Source of the DNA: a virus
IMG/VR virus record: IMGVR_UViG_3300047548_001365
Coordinates: 1 to 32,761 of that record
DNA: 32,761 nucleotides
Strand: one strand, 5' to 3'
The translations under genes were made by a program, and so were the position numbers. Of the stretch, positions 6,761 through 14,242 are shown in pieces (the first letter of the stretch is position 1; each line of letters starts with the position of its first letter). The notes beneath the pieces are model-generated. The model ran no database searches, had not been told where the DNA came from, and worked only from the letters and a program-made list of their open reading frames with translations.

Positions 6761-7347
6761 TGAGCCCTGAATTAGAACGAAAACTTTTTGAAAAGTATCC
6801 TAAAATCTTTGCCCAACGAAAATTGCCAATGACCCAAACGGCAATGTGCTGGGGCATTGAAACTGGAGATGGTTGGTATACTATTTTGGATAAACTATGC
6901 CACCAAATTCAGCATCATGTAGATTGGAAACGAAAGCAACGTGCTAGAAATCTTCGTCACCAACGCGCAATTAGGCGCGCCTTAAAAGGTGATAAATTAG
7001 CATTGCTTAGGTTTCATGCGTTTAATGGAAATGTTACAGAACACACATACAAATACGTTGACGATGATATCGTACAAGCAGAGCAAGGTAAGCTGCCCAT
7101 GATTCAGCCCCGAATGGCTAAAATTCAAGCTGTTCAGGTTAAAGAAAAATTTGGCACATTGAGATTTTATACCAATTACAGTGATGATTACATCGATGGG
7201 CTTATCGCAATGGCCGAAAGCATGACAGCCGTTACTTGTCAAGAATGCGGTAAGCCAGGCAAAGTTAGAGGTGGGGGATGGATTTACGTAGCTTGCGATG
7301 AGCATACCAGCGTAAATGATTTAGATGATGAAGAGGATGCCGAATAA
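6760..7347 (+). CDS. Conserved phage protein with C-terminal zinc ribbon
   Basis: The 195-residue protein starts MSPELERKLFEKYPKIF, has MCWGIETGDGWYTILDKLC near residues 29-47 and VKEKFGTLRFY near 127, and ends with CQECGKPG... CDEH, which looks like a zinc-binding ribbon. This arrangement matches a hypothetical family I know from many phages; its function is unknown. The start overlaps the previous stop by one base. A central basic helix (WKRKQRARNLRHQRAIRRAL) may bind nucleic acid. Confidence 0.75.
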   Translation: MSPELERKLFEKYPKIFAQRKLPMTQTAMCWGIETGDGWYTILDKLCHQIQHHVDWKRKQRARNLRHQRAIRRALKGDKLALLRFHAFNGNVTEHTYKYVDDDIVQAEQGKLPMIQPRMAKIQAVQVKEKFGTLRFYTNYSDDYIDGLIAMAESMTAVTCQECGKPGKVRGGGWIYVACDEHTSVNDLDDEEDAE

Positions 7348-7348
7348 T

Positions 7349-7377
7349 TTGACAACATAATTTATTATTGATAGGAT
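7349..7377 (+). promoter_or_regulatory. Possible early promoter (weak -10)
   Basis: TTGACA and TAGGAT are 17 nt apart. The TAGGAT could equally be the Shine-Dalgarno of the gene at 7385, since AGGA is 8 nt before its ATG. If it acts as a -10 box, transcription would begin at or next to that ATG. Confidence 0.45.
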
Positions 7378-7384
7378 AATCAAC

Positions 7385-7846
7385 ATGAAAAAGCATACTA
7401 TTGAAGTTCAAGAAACGCCTGAGGGTGACGCATTCATCGAATTTCCTGAAGAAGTTCTACAAGAAGTTGGCTGGAAAGAAGGTGATACACTAAAATGGAT
7501 TGACAATGAAAATGGGAGTTTTACTTTGAAAAAAGCCGAAGAAACAGAATGGGTACTGGTTGAAACTGTTAGTCAGTTTCGTATGCGCTATATGGTTGAA
7601 GTACCTTTAGGTAAAAAAGACTGGGCATTGGATACTGTTACTTGCGAAGAAGCAAAAGAATTTAGCCAGAAGCATTTGGGCGAAACTATTGTTTCTCATC
7701 GTGTAGTTAGTGAAGATGAAGCACTAAACATCTTTGACCAAGATAATGATTATCTAAAATCTTGGACAAAAGAAGTAAAAATGAAAAATGCTTTCACAAC
7801 CCGTGAAGATGCAGAAGCTAAACGCAACAATCCTGACGAGGAATAA
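7385..7846 (+). CDS. AbrB/MazE-like N-terminal domain protein
   Basis: In this 153-residue protein the first 50 residues (FIEFPEEVLQEVGWKEGDTLKWI... GSFTLKK) fit the SpoVT/AbrB swapped-hairpin fold, which in bacteria binds DNA in transition-state regulators and antitoxins. The remainder (WVLVETVSQFRMRYMVEVP and WALDTVTCEEAKEFSQKHLGE) is a separate domain seen with AbrB-like starts in other phages, of unknown role. DNA binding is inferred from fold resemblance only. Confidence 0.65.
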   Translation: MKKHTIEVQETPEGDAFIEFPEEVLQEVGWKEGDTLKWIDNENGSFTLKKAEETEWVLVETVSQFRMRYMVEVPLGKKDWALDTVTCEEAKEFSQKHLGETIVSHRVVSEDEALNIFDQDNDYLKSWTKEVKMKNAFTTREDAEAKRNNPDEE

Positions 7847-7847
7847 A

Positions 7848-8147
7848 ATGCTACCCGCAGATACAAGTACATGGACAGATAGCGATTGGGTTGAAATGCG
7901 TGATTGGCTTAGGGGACTATTGGCTAAAAATAAAATCACAGTAGTCTTTACTAAAAAGGATGGTACTGAACGTACAATGCTATGCACTACCAACTATGAA
8001 ATGATCCCACAAATCGTAGAAGAAAGTAGTGAGCCTAAACGACAGAAAAAAGAAAACCTAGATACTCTAGCCGTCTATGATTTAGAGAAAAAAGGCTGGC
8101 GTAGTTTTACGGTAAAATCAATCAAGAGTGTAGCGTTTGAGCTATAA
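7848..8147 (+). CDS. SH3-like beta-barrel protein, DUF2693 family
   Basis: The 99-residue protein has the DUF2693 pattern: LRGLLAKNKITVVFTKKDGTERTMLCTTN in the first half and LAVYDLEKKGWRSFTVKSIKS near the end. Members are widespread in T4-like phages, and their function is not established. A GAGGAA Shine-Dalgarno precedes the ATG at 7848, two bases after the previous stop, so it is in one operon with the AbrB-like gene. The longer in-frame read from 7788 is not needed. Confidence 0.8.
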   Translation: MLPADTSTWTDSDWVEMRDWLRGLLAKNKITVVFTKKDGTERTMLCTTNYEMIPQIVEESSEPKRQKKENLDTLAVYDLEKKGWRSFTVKSIKSVAFEL

Positions 8148-8184
8148 AGAAGGTGTGAAAATTCATTTAGGATGAGTAGCACCC

Positions 8185-8192
8185 GATAAATA
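8185..8192 (+). promoter_or_regulatory. Candidate late promoter octamer, leaderless type
   Basis: GATAAATA ends 5 nt before the ATG at 8198, and no Shine-Dalgarno is present. With T4-late geometry, transcription would start at about the A of the ATG. Confidence 0.55.
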
Positions 8193-8197
8193 TCAGT

Positions 8198-9538
8198 ATG
8201 ATTGATTTTACTCCCATTTATGAAGAAGGTAATACTCATTACCTGAGCGGTAGGTTTGCTGAAGCAAAAGCTTGTTACGAAAAAATTCTGACTTATATTA
8301 AAGATAATACTACTGTTTGGCATAATCATGGGTTAGCCTGCAATCAATTAGGTGATTACGAAAGTGCTATCAAAAGTTTTGAATATCCTATTTCACAGGA
8401 ATACGCAGAAAGTTATATAGGTAGGGGTGCTGTATATCGCACTATTGGCAAGTACAAAGAAGCCATGCGAGATTTTGCTATGGCATTCGTTATCGACCCT
8501 ACACACGGTGTAGCATATTCCAACTATGCCAATTCTTTAAGAGAATTTGGAAGGCCTGATTTGGCTGTGCCATTTTTACAAACCGCTATTAGGTTGAATG
8601 ATACAGACGAACAAATTAAACTGAATCTATCAGTATGCTATTTGACAATGGGCGAGTTTGATAAGGCTTGGGAACATTATGATTCACGTTGGTATTTCAA
8701 CGCTACTTCATCTTTCAAACCACAATTACCTGGCATTGAATACGATGGTAGTCAGGACATCAAAGATAAAACTATACTGGTATATGGTGAGCAGGGATTT
8801 GGAGATCACATACAATTTTGTAGGTATATAAAATTAGTAGAAGAGTTGGGGGCAAAGGTAGTATTTGCAGTAAGACCTCAACTTGTAAAATTCTTTGCTT
8901 ATAATTTTCCTAATGTAAATGTGGTAGCACAAAATAACTTGCCCTATTTTGACTATCATGTGCCACTAATGTCGTTACCTGAAATTTTCAATACTACTAT
9001 TAATGCTATTCCTTATCCACAAAAGTATTTGGATGTAAGTCAATCTGCTATTGAAAAATGGTACAAAAAATTAGGGCCAAAATCTAAATTAAGGGTGGGT
9101 ATTACATGGAGTGGCACCAAGGTAGCATTCATTACTAAATTTCGCAGAGTGCCTTTACAAGACATGCTGATACTAAATTTACCTAATGTTGAGTTGGTAA
9201 ATGTAGCCTATGATGTTACACCTGAAGAAAAAATAATTATGTCAGAAAACGGTATTAGGGATTTTTCTGCGGAACTTACAGATTTTGAAGATAACGCAGC
9301 ATTGATTGCTAATTTAGATTTAGTAGTAACCGTTGATACTGTAACAGCGCATTTAGCAGGTTCTCTAGGAATCCCAACTTGGGTTATGCTTGCTGATTAT
9401 GGCTGCGATTGGAGATGGTTCCTAAATAGAACCGACAGTCCCTTTTATTCATGCATGAAACTGTTTAGACAAAGGGGTGATGGTAGGTGGGATCCTCTAT
9501 TAGAGGAAATGAAACAACTTTTAGTAAAACTTTCTTGA
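8198..9538 (+). CDS. TPR-glycosyltransferase (heptosyltransferase-like)
   Basis: The 446-residue protein has about four tetratricopeptide repeats in the first 155 residues (GDYESAIKSFEYPIS, GKYKEAMRDFAMAF, GRPDLAVPFLQTAI, GEFDKAWEHYDSRW). The C-terminal part resembles GT9/GT41-like enzymes: ILVYGEQGFGDHIQFCRYIK about 194-213, VGITWSG, and DNAALIANLDLVVTVDTVTAHLAGSLG near 365-393. Such fusions transfer sugars to proteins or glycans; the acceptor here is unknown and could be a virion protein or host surface. A late-type octamer abuts the ATG and there is no ribosome site. Confidence 0.85.
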   Translation: MIDFTPIYEEGNTHYLSGRFAEAKACYEKILTYIKDNTTVWHNHGLACNQLGDYESAIKSFEYPISQEYAESYIGRGAVYRTIGKYKEAMRDFAMAFVIDPTHGVAYSNYANSLREFGRPDLAVPFLQTAIRLNDTDEQIKLNLSVCYLTMGEFDKAWEHYDSRWYFNATSSFKPQLPGIEYDGSQDIKDKTILVYGEQGFGDHIQFCRYIKLVEELGAKVVFAVRPQLVKFFAYNFPNVNVVAQNNLPYFDYHVPLMSLPEIFNTTINAIPYPQKYLDVSQSAIEKWYKKLGPKSKLRVGITWSGTKVAFITKFRRVPLQDMLILNLPNVELVNVAYDVTPEEKIIMSENGIRDFSAELTDFEDNAALIANLDLVVTVDTVTAHLAGSLGIPTWVMLADYGCDWRWFLNRTDSPFYSCMKLFRQRGDGRWDPLLEEMKQLLVKLS

Positions 9539-9542
9539 AATT

Positions 9543-9689
9543 ATGAAGCGCAATTTTATTCCTACAAAAAAGAAAAATAACCAAAACTATAAAGACGACG
9601 ACTTTCCCAAGATGAAGTTGGTTAAAACCAAGGATCAGTATAAAAGAAAGCCCAAGTATTCCTCAAAAGCCTGGGATATAGGTGACTAA
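9543..9689 (+). CDS. Small basic protein
   Basis: This 48-residue, Lys-rich protein (MKRNFIPTKKK... YKRKPKYSSKAWDIGD) starts 4 nt after the glycosyltransferase gene and is probably co-transcribed. Its tail YKRKPKYSSKAW resembles YQRKPKHANKGW at the end of the basic protein at 10711, so the two may be distant relatives. It may bind nucleic acid; function is unknown. Confidence 0.6.
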   Translation: MKRNFIPTKKKNNQNYKDDDFPKMKLVKTKDQYKRKPKYSSKAWDIGD

Positions 9690-9699
9690 CTACCTTTAT

Positions 9700-9728
9700 T
9701 TGACAACAAATCCCTATTCTGCTATAAT
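9700..9728 (+). promoter_or_regulatory. Early sigma70-type promoter
   Basis: TTGACA, 17 nt, TATAAT, with an extended -10 TGC. It drives the gene at 9759. Confidence 0.9.
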
Positions 9729-9758
9729 ACGGTTATAGTAAATCATTAGGTGATAAAC

Positions 9759-9992
9759 ATGGCTGCTGTTTTTGTTACCCGCAATGGTGTTCAGTATGAT
9801 ACCCGTCACGGTGGTCCCTTCGACCGTGGTTCTGCGGATTCGTACTACCGTCGTGATTTCCGCCCCCACTACTTCGTAGGCAAGACTTACCAAAGCGAAG
9901 AGATTATCCCTGTACCAGGTACCCCTGAGTATGACGCCTACAAGGCGGGTTGGGAGTATAACGAGGAAATGGGTAACTTCAAAGACTATTGA
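9759..9992 (+). CDS. Small hypothetical protein
   Basis: This 77-residue protein (MAAVFVTRNGVQYDTRHGG...) is rich in Tyr, Arg and Gly and is not recognised. An AGGTGA ribosome site 6 nt upstream favours the ATG at 9759 over a GTG at 9750. Its TGA stop is in the -35 box of the next promoter. Confidence 0.75.
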   Translation: MAAVFVTRNGVQYDTRHGGPFDRGSADSYYRRDFRPHYFVGKTYQSEEIIPVPGTPEYDAYKAGWEYNEEMGNFKDY

Positions 9993-10017
9993 CAATAAAT
10001 CGGTTTGGTGCTATAAT
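9989..10017 (+). promoter_or_regulatory. Early sigma70-type promoter
   Basis: TTGACA, 17 nt, TATAAT, extended -10. The upstream TGA stop lies within the -35 box. Confidence 0.9.
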
Positions 10018-10047
10018 ACTTGTATTGATTGATTAGAGGAGCCCTGA

Positions 10048-10374
10048 ATGTTCGTGATTCGTGAGACAGAAACAGGTGCATTTTGTACTGGCCACAAAGT
10101 CCGTTCATTCAGCATGGACATGCAAACTGCGGCACTGTTCGTATCCCGAGCCAATGCTGAAAAAGCTATGAAGGCTATGTTCAAGGATGCGAAAAGCGGT
10201 CAGCAATATAATATTTGGGCTATTGACAACAAGTATTATCATCCTAATATTCAAGCATATATTGACCAATGCGTTAACTCAACCAAGCCCGATATAGCTG
10301 CCTACATTCGTGACACATACACCGAAAAAACTTGCATTATGGAAGTCGTTGAAGTCAAATTGACTTTGGCTTGA
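10048..10374 (+). CDS. Hypothetical protein
   Basis: This 108-residue soluble protein (MFVIRETETGAFCTGHKVRSFSMD) is not recognised. It has its own promoter and a clear AGAGGAGC ribosome site. The stop TGA is part of the following promoter, so it forms a one-gene unit. Confidence 0.75.
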   Translation: MFVIRETETGAFCTGHKVRSFSMDMQTAALFVSRANAEKAMKAMFKDAKSGQQYNIWAIDNKYYHPNIQAYIDQCVNSTKPDIAAYIRDTYTEKTCIMEVVEVKLTLA

Positions 10375-10399
10375 CAATAAATAGGTTTGGTGCTATAAT
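10371..10399 (+). promoter_or_regulatory. Early sigma70-type promoter
   Basis: TTGACA, 17 nt, TATAAT, extended -10, followed by TATACACTGA at 10405-10414. The upstream stop TGA lies in the -35 box. Confidence 0.9.
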
Positions 10400-10431
10400 A
10401 CACTTATACACTGAAGAAACGGATTTTTGAA

Positions 10432-10632
10432 ATGACCAAATTCTTTCACATTGTCTATGTCCATCCCGTAGAACTCGGCGAGCCTAACCTGGCGAAGGTC
10501 CTGATGGAACGAGAGTTTGATAATAAGTGGGCCGCAGATAATTGGATTACATCATTCAATGAATTTGCAGCCGGCGCCGAGAAGGCAGTCTACCATGGAT
10601 GTGTCAACGATGAAACTGGGGAACTGGTCTAA
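10432..10632 (+). CDS. Small hypothetical protein
   Basis: This 66-residue protein (MTKFFHIVYVHPVELGEPNLAKVLMER) is not recognised. It is a single-gene unit between two early promoters. The ribosome site is weak. Function is unknown. Confidence 0.7.
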   Translation: MTKFFHIVYVHPVELGEPNLAKVLMEREFDNKWAADNWITSFNEFAAGAEKAVYHGCVNDETGELV

Positions 10633-10646
10633 TATTTTCCCAAAGT

Positions 10647-10675
10647 TTGACAATAAATACCCTTTCTGTTATAAT
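10647..10675 (+). promoter_or_regulatory. Early sigma70-type promoter
   Basis: TTGACA, 17 nt, TATAAT, extended -10 (TGTTATAAT). It heads the run of genes from 10711. Confidence 0.9.
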
Positions 10676-10710
10676 CTTTTTATCGTAATCACTAATAGCG
10701 AGTTTTTGAA

Positions 10711-10866
10711 ATGAAGCGTGAATTCCTCCAGTTTGAAGTCAAGCGCAGCAAGTCGCGTAACCATCAAGTCCTGTTCGATCGGGAACTGCCCTTCAAGCCC
10801 CGTACGGAGAAGTCGAAGATGGCTTATCAGCGCAAGCCGAAGCACGCCAACAAGGGTTGGGAATAA
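10711..10866 (+). CDS. Small basic conserved phage protein
   Basis: This 51-residue, very basic protein (MKREFLQFEVKRSKSRN... YQRKPKHANKGWE) resembles a small conserved phage family, possibly DUF7230, which I cannot confirm here. High Lys/Arg content suggests RNA or DNA binding. It is the first gene after the promoter at 10647, and the next gene starts 3 nt after its stop. Confidence 0.7.
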   Translation: MKREFLQFEVKRSKSRNHQVLFDRELPFKPRTEKSKMAYQRKPKHANKGWE

Positions 10867-10868
10867 TC

Positions 10869-11225
10869 ATGGGTTACAATACTGCTATCGTGGTCATGAA
10901 TGACGCTCTCAGCGCCATCAAGGATGACCCCAAGTTTGGCGAAAATCTGTACTACGCTGTCCTCGAATCGCAACGAGGCAAACCGGTCGACATTCCCGCG
11001 CATACTTACCGTGACGGTGAAGTTAGGGGTGTTTACTGTAATGCTGCTACGGTGGTAAGTTGCGCTCATGCCGATGATCCACAGGTCGTGGTAGTGAAAT
11101 ACAACACGGGTTATGCCGCCAAATACAAGGAAACGCTACCCGATCATGTGATCGAGGACATGAAGTGGGTCCTCAAACAACACGGCTATCGTGTCAGCAA
11201 AGAACCCAAAAAGGAAGTAGCATGA
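10869..11225 (+). CDS. Conserved phage hypothetical protein
   Basis: The 118-residue protein begins MGYNTAIVVMNDALSAIKDDPKFGENLYYAV, a start I associate with a phage hypothetical family of unknown function. The ATG at 10869 is chosen over a TTG at 10857, which overlaps the previous gene. It overlaps the next gene by 4 nt (ATGA). Confidence 0.75.
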   Translation: MGYNTAIVVMNDALSAIKDDPKFGENLYYAVLESQRGKPVDIPAHTYRDGEVRGVYCNAATVVSCAHADDPQVVVVKYNTGYAAKYKETLPDHVIEDMKWVLKQHGYRVSKEPKKEVA

Positions 11226-11359
11226 TGTTTTGGGAATGGTTTGACTTTCTATACGAAACAGTAATCTTTTTGTGTGTAGCATACTTTAGTGTTATGACGG
11301 CTTTTATGCCAAGACCTAAATATATACATGATAAGGAGCAAAATGATGAATCAAATTGA
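11222..11359 (+). CDS. Small membrane protein
   Basis: This 45-residue protein has one hydrophobic segment at about residues 7-28 (FDFLYETVIFLCVAYFSVMTAF), then a polar charged tail. It starts in an ATGA overlap with the previous gene and overlaps the next. Function is unknown; small phage membrane proteins often act on the host envelope, but nothing here shows that. Confidence 0.65.
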   Translation: MMFWEWFDFLYETVIFLCVAYFSVMTAFMPRPKYIHDKEQNDESN

Positions 11360-11492
11360 TTGGAATGAATATCATCGTCTTGTTGAAGAATTTAAAAAGC
11401 AAGGTCTTCCTGATTGTTTGGCTAAAATCATGTCCTATGAAAAGCTAAAAATGAAAGAAGTCTATTCACCCTTTGAAACTATCAATTCGTAA
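11346..11492 (+). CDS. Small hypothetical protein
   Basis: This 48-residue protein (MNQIDWNEYHRLVEEFKKQGLPDCLAKIM) is not recognised. AAGGAG at 11333-11338 gives correct spacing for the ATG at 11346; an adjacent ATG at 11343 is also possible. It is probably helical. Confidence 0.65.
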   Translation: MNQIDWNEYHRLVEEFKKQGLPDCLAKIMSYEKLKMKEVYSPFETINS

Positions 11493-11494
11493 TC

Positions 11495-11803
11495 ATGACT
11501 AGAGAGCAGTGGTGGGCATTTTGTGAAAAAAATGTCCTAAAATTGGATTGTATGCCAACCTATGAAGAGTTCTGTAATAATGAATTTCTTTGGTCTTTTG
11601 AACCTCTAATGACTAAATTTAAATATAAGATTTCGGTTGAGGGAAAAGTTCTGTATGTAGACCTCACTAGGATGAAAGACAACAAAACAAAACGCTATAC
11701 TTTCATCGCAACTGATTTACCTTACCCCCTAGCTACTAGGCCTTACCGCCAATTCATGTCCAGTCTAACCGACGATCAGTGCGAAGCTCTCCTGAAAGGT
11801 TGA
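11495..11803 (+). CDS. Hypothetical protein
   Basis: This 102-residue protein (MTREQWWAFCEKNVLKLDCMPTYEEFC) is not recognised. It starts 2 nt after the previous stop and has no good Shine-Dalgarno, so it may depend on translational coupling. The C-terminus SLTDDQCEALLKG resembles the LTDDQWCLFWK segment of the endonuclease at 4590, probably by chance. Confidence 0.7.
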   Translation: MTREQWWAFCEKNVLKLDCMPTYEEFCNNEFLWSFEPLMTKFKYKISVEGKVLYVDLTRMKDNKTKRYTFIATDLPYPLATRPYRQFMSSLTDDQCEALLKG

Positions 11804-11819
11804 GCCAAAGGAAAAACAA

Positions 11820-12044
11820 ATGCTTACCTCCGACATTAAGGATGAAATATTTTCTCATTTTTTGTCAGAAATGAAATCAGGTCCAGAAAGAGCATTAAGC
11901 GTAAGTTTTAGTAAATATGCCGTGCTTAGAGACAAGTTGATCGAAGAATATTTCACTATTACAGGAATTCCTAAGGAAGAATTTCATAATGTCATAGCTA
12001 GAAAACTAGCTAGTGTGCTCCTTTCTAGGAAACCCTGGTATTGA
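11820..12044 (+). CDS. Small hypothetical protein
   Basis: This 74-residue, probably helical protein (MLTSDIKDEIFSHFLSEMKSGPERALSV) is not recognised. An AAAGGAAA ribosome site lies upstream. Its TGA stop is inside the next promoter's -35 box. Confidence 0.7.
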   Translation: MLTSDIKDEIFSHFLSEMKSGPERALSVSFSKYAVLRDKLIEEYFTITGIPKEEFHNVIARKLASVLLSRKPWY

Positions 12045-12069
12045 CATTAAATGCCCATTCTGTTATAAT
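12041..12069 (+). promoter_or_regulatory. Early sigma70-type promoter
   Basis: TTGACA, 17 nt, TATAAT, extended -10 (TGTTATAAT), followed by TATAGTCTGA at 12075-12084. The upstream stop lies in the -35 box. Confidence 0.9.
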
Positions 12070-12102
12070 ATGGGTATAGTCTGAAATCACTAGGAAATAG
12101 CA

Positions 12103-12750
12103 ATGGCAAAGCGTAATCGTCAACCGCAAGTCACTTACTCCACTGATGTTGTTTTCGCTGCTGCGTGCTACGCGGACCGCATCAACGGTGGAAACTATGT
12201 CAAATTTTCTACTGACAGTCTCGGCAACATTGTCGCCACGAACCGTGAACTGATGTTCAAGGCTCTGGAAGATAATACGGTCATCACGCAGGCCGATCGC
12301 GATGCGGGTGAAGCAGTCCGCAAATATTATCACTCTTTTACCTTCAAGATCCTCAAGGGTGTCAGGCTGTCGGAGTTCGACAACACGGCTATGCTCATCG
12401 CCAACAAAGAGGAAGTTACTGGCAACTACGATGTTGCGGTTGCTGCGGCTCTGCCCAGCTGCCATCGTAGGGCAGTCGCCCGCGATCAGGCTGACGCTAA
12501 AGTCAACTTCGCCAGGGGCGGACTCATCGGCAAGGTGGGTGACAAGGTTACTGCTAGCGTCGAAGTCACTAAGGCTGTGTTCAGCCAGCAATGGGGTGTG
12601 TTCTTTCTGACGGCAATCACCGATCAGGATCAGCCCGTGTTCTTCGCTTACAAAAAGCAAGTGGCTGCGGGCACTACGCTCAAGATTCAAGGCACGGTGA
12701 AAGCTCACCGCGACAACACCACGCAACTCAACCGAGTCAAGGTCATCTAA
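12103..12750 (+). CDS. Conserved phage protein, possible C-terminal OB fold
   Basis: The 215-residue protein begins MAKRNRQPQVTYSTDVVFAAACYADRINGG. The last 65 residues (VFFLTAITDQDQPVFFAYKKQVAAGTTLKIQGTVKAHRDNTTQLNRVKVI) resemble a small OB-like barrel that I associate with phage proteins ending GTVKxH...LNRVKI. OB folds often bind single-stranded nucleic acid, but neither a DNA nor an RNA role is shown. GC content is higher than average for the window. It overlaps the next start by one base. Confidence 0.7.
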   Translation: MAKRNRQPQVTYSTDVVFAAACYADRINGGNYVKFSTDSLGNIVATNRELMFKALEDNTVITQADRDAGEAVRKYYHSFTFKILKGVRLSEFDNTAMLIANKEEVTGNYDVAVAAALPSCHRRAVARDQADAKVNFARGGLIGKVGDKVTASVEVTKAVFSQQWGVFFLTAITDQDQPVFFAYKKQVAAGTTLKIQGTVKAHRDNTTQLNRVKVI

Positions 12751-12998
12751 TGAGCAGGATTTTTGCTGACCGTGTGCTTTCAGTAATCACAGGAGAAGAG
12801 AACGGTACCTGCGTCAACCTACGCTGCGTAGCGATCAGGAGTAAAGTTCAGCCTAAAGCAACCTTCTACCACTTTCCTACCAAGTCTTGGATCTGTCTGG
12901 GTTGTGCCCAAAAGATGAATTCTCAAGCGGCAAGGTTTGGTACTAAGAAGGAAGCATTTCCCGCCCCAGAATATATCATGGAACTGCTGAAACAATAA
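12750..12998 (+). CDS. Small zinc-binding-like protein
   Basis: This 82-residue protein has Cys pairs spaced as in a zinc site (C at about 20 and 25, CLGC near 49-52). It is co-transcribed with the upstream OB-like gene, with a one-base overlap. It is not recognised beyond that. Confidence 0.65.
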   Translation: MSRIFADRVLSVITGEENGTCVNLRCVAIRSKVQPKATFYHFPTKSWICLGCAQKMNSQAARFGTKKEAFPAPEYIMELLKQ

Positions 12999-13005
12999 AT
13001 AATGG

Positions 13006-13443
13006 ATGGGACTAGAATCATGGGTTTATGTCGCACCAAGACCTCATTATCGTAGAGAGTATGAGGCTACGGGTACTTGGGACAATGACCTGAGCCGCTT
13101 CGTAAACCCAAACATGGACCCACCCCGAATAATCGCACATTGGAACAAACACTCTAATTTACATCAATGGATGATGAAGCTGTACTTTGAAAAAGGTGGT
13201 ACAGGTGACTTCAATGGTGATGAATTAGAATTGCTTTGGGACGATATCAAACGACTAGAATTGGACATCAAAGAAGGTAGGCTCAGAAATAACTGGAGAT
13301 CAGGTCTAGCTTTTGGTTTAAACTTTGGAGCTTTTGGTTCACCTCAAGATGACTTTTATTCCGATTATGATGTAGAATTCTGTATCAACGCTAAAACTGA
13401 ACTATTTTTAGGTCTTAGAATTTTTTACAATTCAAGCTGGTAA
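13006..13443 (+). CDS. MGLDxY-family phage protein, copy 1
   Basis: This 145-residue protein begins MGLESWVYVAPRPHYRREYEA, has HWNKHSNLHQWMMKLYFEKGG near residue 45 and ends IFYNSSW. It is a paralogue of the next gene, and both match a phage hypothetical family with a conserved W-R/N-K-H-x-x-L-x-x-W-M core. Function is unknown. No Shine-Dalgarno precedes it; AATAAATA at 12994-13001 ends 4 nt before its ATG, a weak match to the late motif. Confidence 0.75.
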   Translation: MGLESWVYVAPRPHYRREYEATGTWDNDLSRFVNPNMDPPRIIAHWNKHSNLHQWMMKLYFEKGGTGDFNGDELELLWDDIKRLELDIKEGRLRNNWRSGLAFGLNFGAFGSPQDDFYSDYDVEFCINAKTELFLGLRIFYNSSW

Positions 13444-13449
13444 ATCAAA

Positions 13450-13860
13450 ATGGGTCTTGACGCATACGGGTATTCGGCTAGTGAGCCAGGTGTTCGTGCT
13501 AAATGGTGGGAAAATGCTAAGTGGGATAAAAAGACAGGTGAGTATGTATCCACCTTTCCTAAACACCATGAAATTCAATATTGGCGAAAACACCATAAAC
13601 TACAGGAGTGGATGCATAACCTTTGGGATGAAAAGGGCAGACCTGGAGCCGTAAAAGATCCTCATTGGGGCGAAATTTTCAATGGAGTAGAACTTGAACT
13701 GACTTGGAATGACATTCAACGCTTACAAGACCATATCAATGATCCTAAAAATAAATGGCACTGCTATTATTATAATCAAGAAGATATCCAATTTTGCCTA
13801 GACGCTAAAGAACAAATTTTTCTATTCCGTAAACGAGTATTTTACAATTCAAGTTGGTGA
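13450..13860 (+). CDS. MGLDxY-family phage protein, copy 2
   Basis: The 136-residue paralogue begins MGLDAYGYSASEPGVRAKWWE, has YWRKHHKLQEWMHNLWDEKG near residue 44, LTWNDIQRLQDHIND, and ends VFYNSSW. Divergence from copy 1 is high apart from the core and the tail, so the duplication is old. Function is unknown. Confidence 0.75.
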   Translation: MGLDAYGYSASEPGVRAKWWENAKWDKKTGEYVSTFPKHHEIQYWRKHHKLQEWMHNLWDEKGRPGAVKDPHWGEIFNGVELELTWNDIQRLQDHINDPKNKWHCYYYNQEDIQFCLDAKEQIFLFRKRVFYNSSW

Positions 13861-13864
13861 AGAA

Positions 13865-14242
13865 ATGTATAGATATGATCCAGGATTTAATAAAAATGTT
13901 GGTTTCAATACCTACCGTGAAATTCAAAAGGTAGAAGAACTAGCCAATAAATTGGGTTTCAAATTTACATACCCAAAACATCATGGGGCTGATGCTGATT
14001 ATTTCAGTTTAGTTCCTATTGATAATGATGCGTTACCAATCTATAGCCGCGACGCCCAATTATTTACGGGTACATTAGGCGACGTAGATGCTTGGCTCCG
14101 TGGTCTACAATGGGCCCGAGATTATGATACAATGCTCAAAGTGTCTGATTCTAAAAAGCGCGAGCGTAAGGAGCAGGATGCGCGTAATCGTAGGTTAGTT
14201 GAAATCCTAAAACATGAACAAAATAAAGAGGAAACCAAATGA
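13865..14242 (+). CDS. Hypothetical protein with charged C-terminal helix
   Basis: This 125-residue protein (MYRYDPGFNKNVGFNTYREIQKVEELANKLGFKF) is not recognised. The last 35 residues are a highly charged helix (SKKRERKEQDARNRRLVEILKHEQ). It starts 4 nt after the previous stop and overlaps the next gene by 4 nt. Confidence 0.7.
   Translation: MYRYDPGFNKNVGFNTYREIQKVEELANKLGFKFTYPKHHGADADYFSLVPIDNDALPIYSRDAQLFTGTLGDVDAWLRGLQWARDYDTMLKVSDSKKRERKEQDARNRRLVEILKHEQNKEETK

Noticed and set aside
12025-12726. 233-codon antisense open frame
   Set aside because: It is opposite the well-supported gene 12103-12750 and runs through a promoter; it has no start signals.
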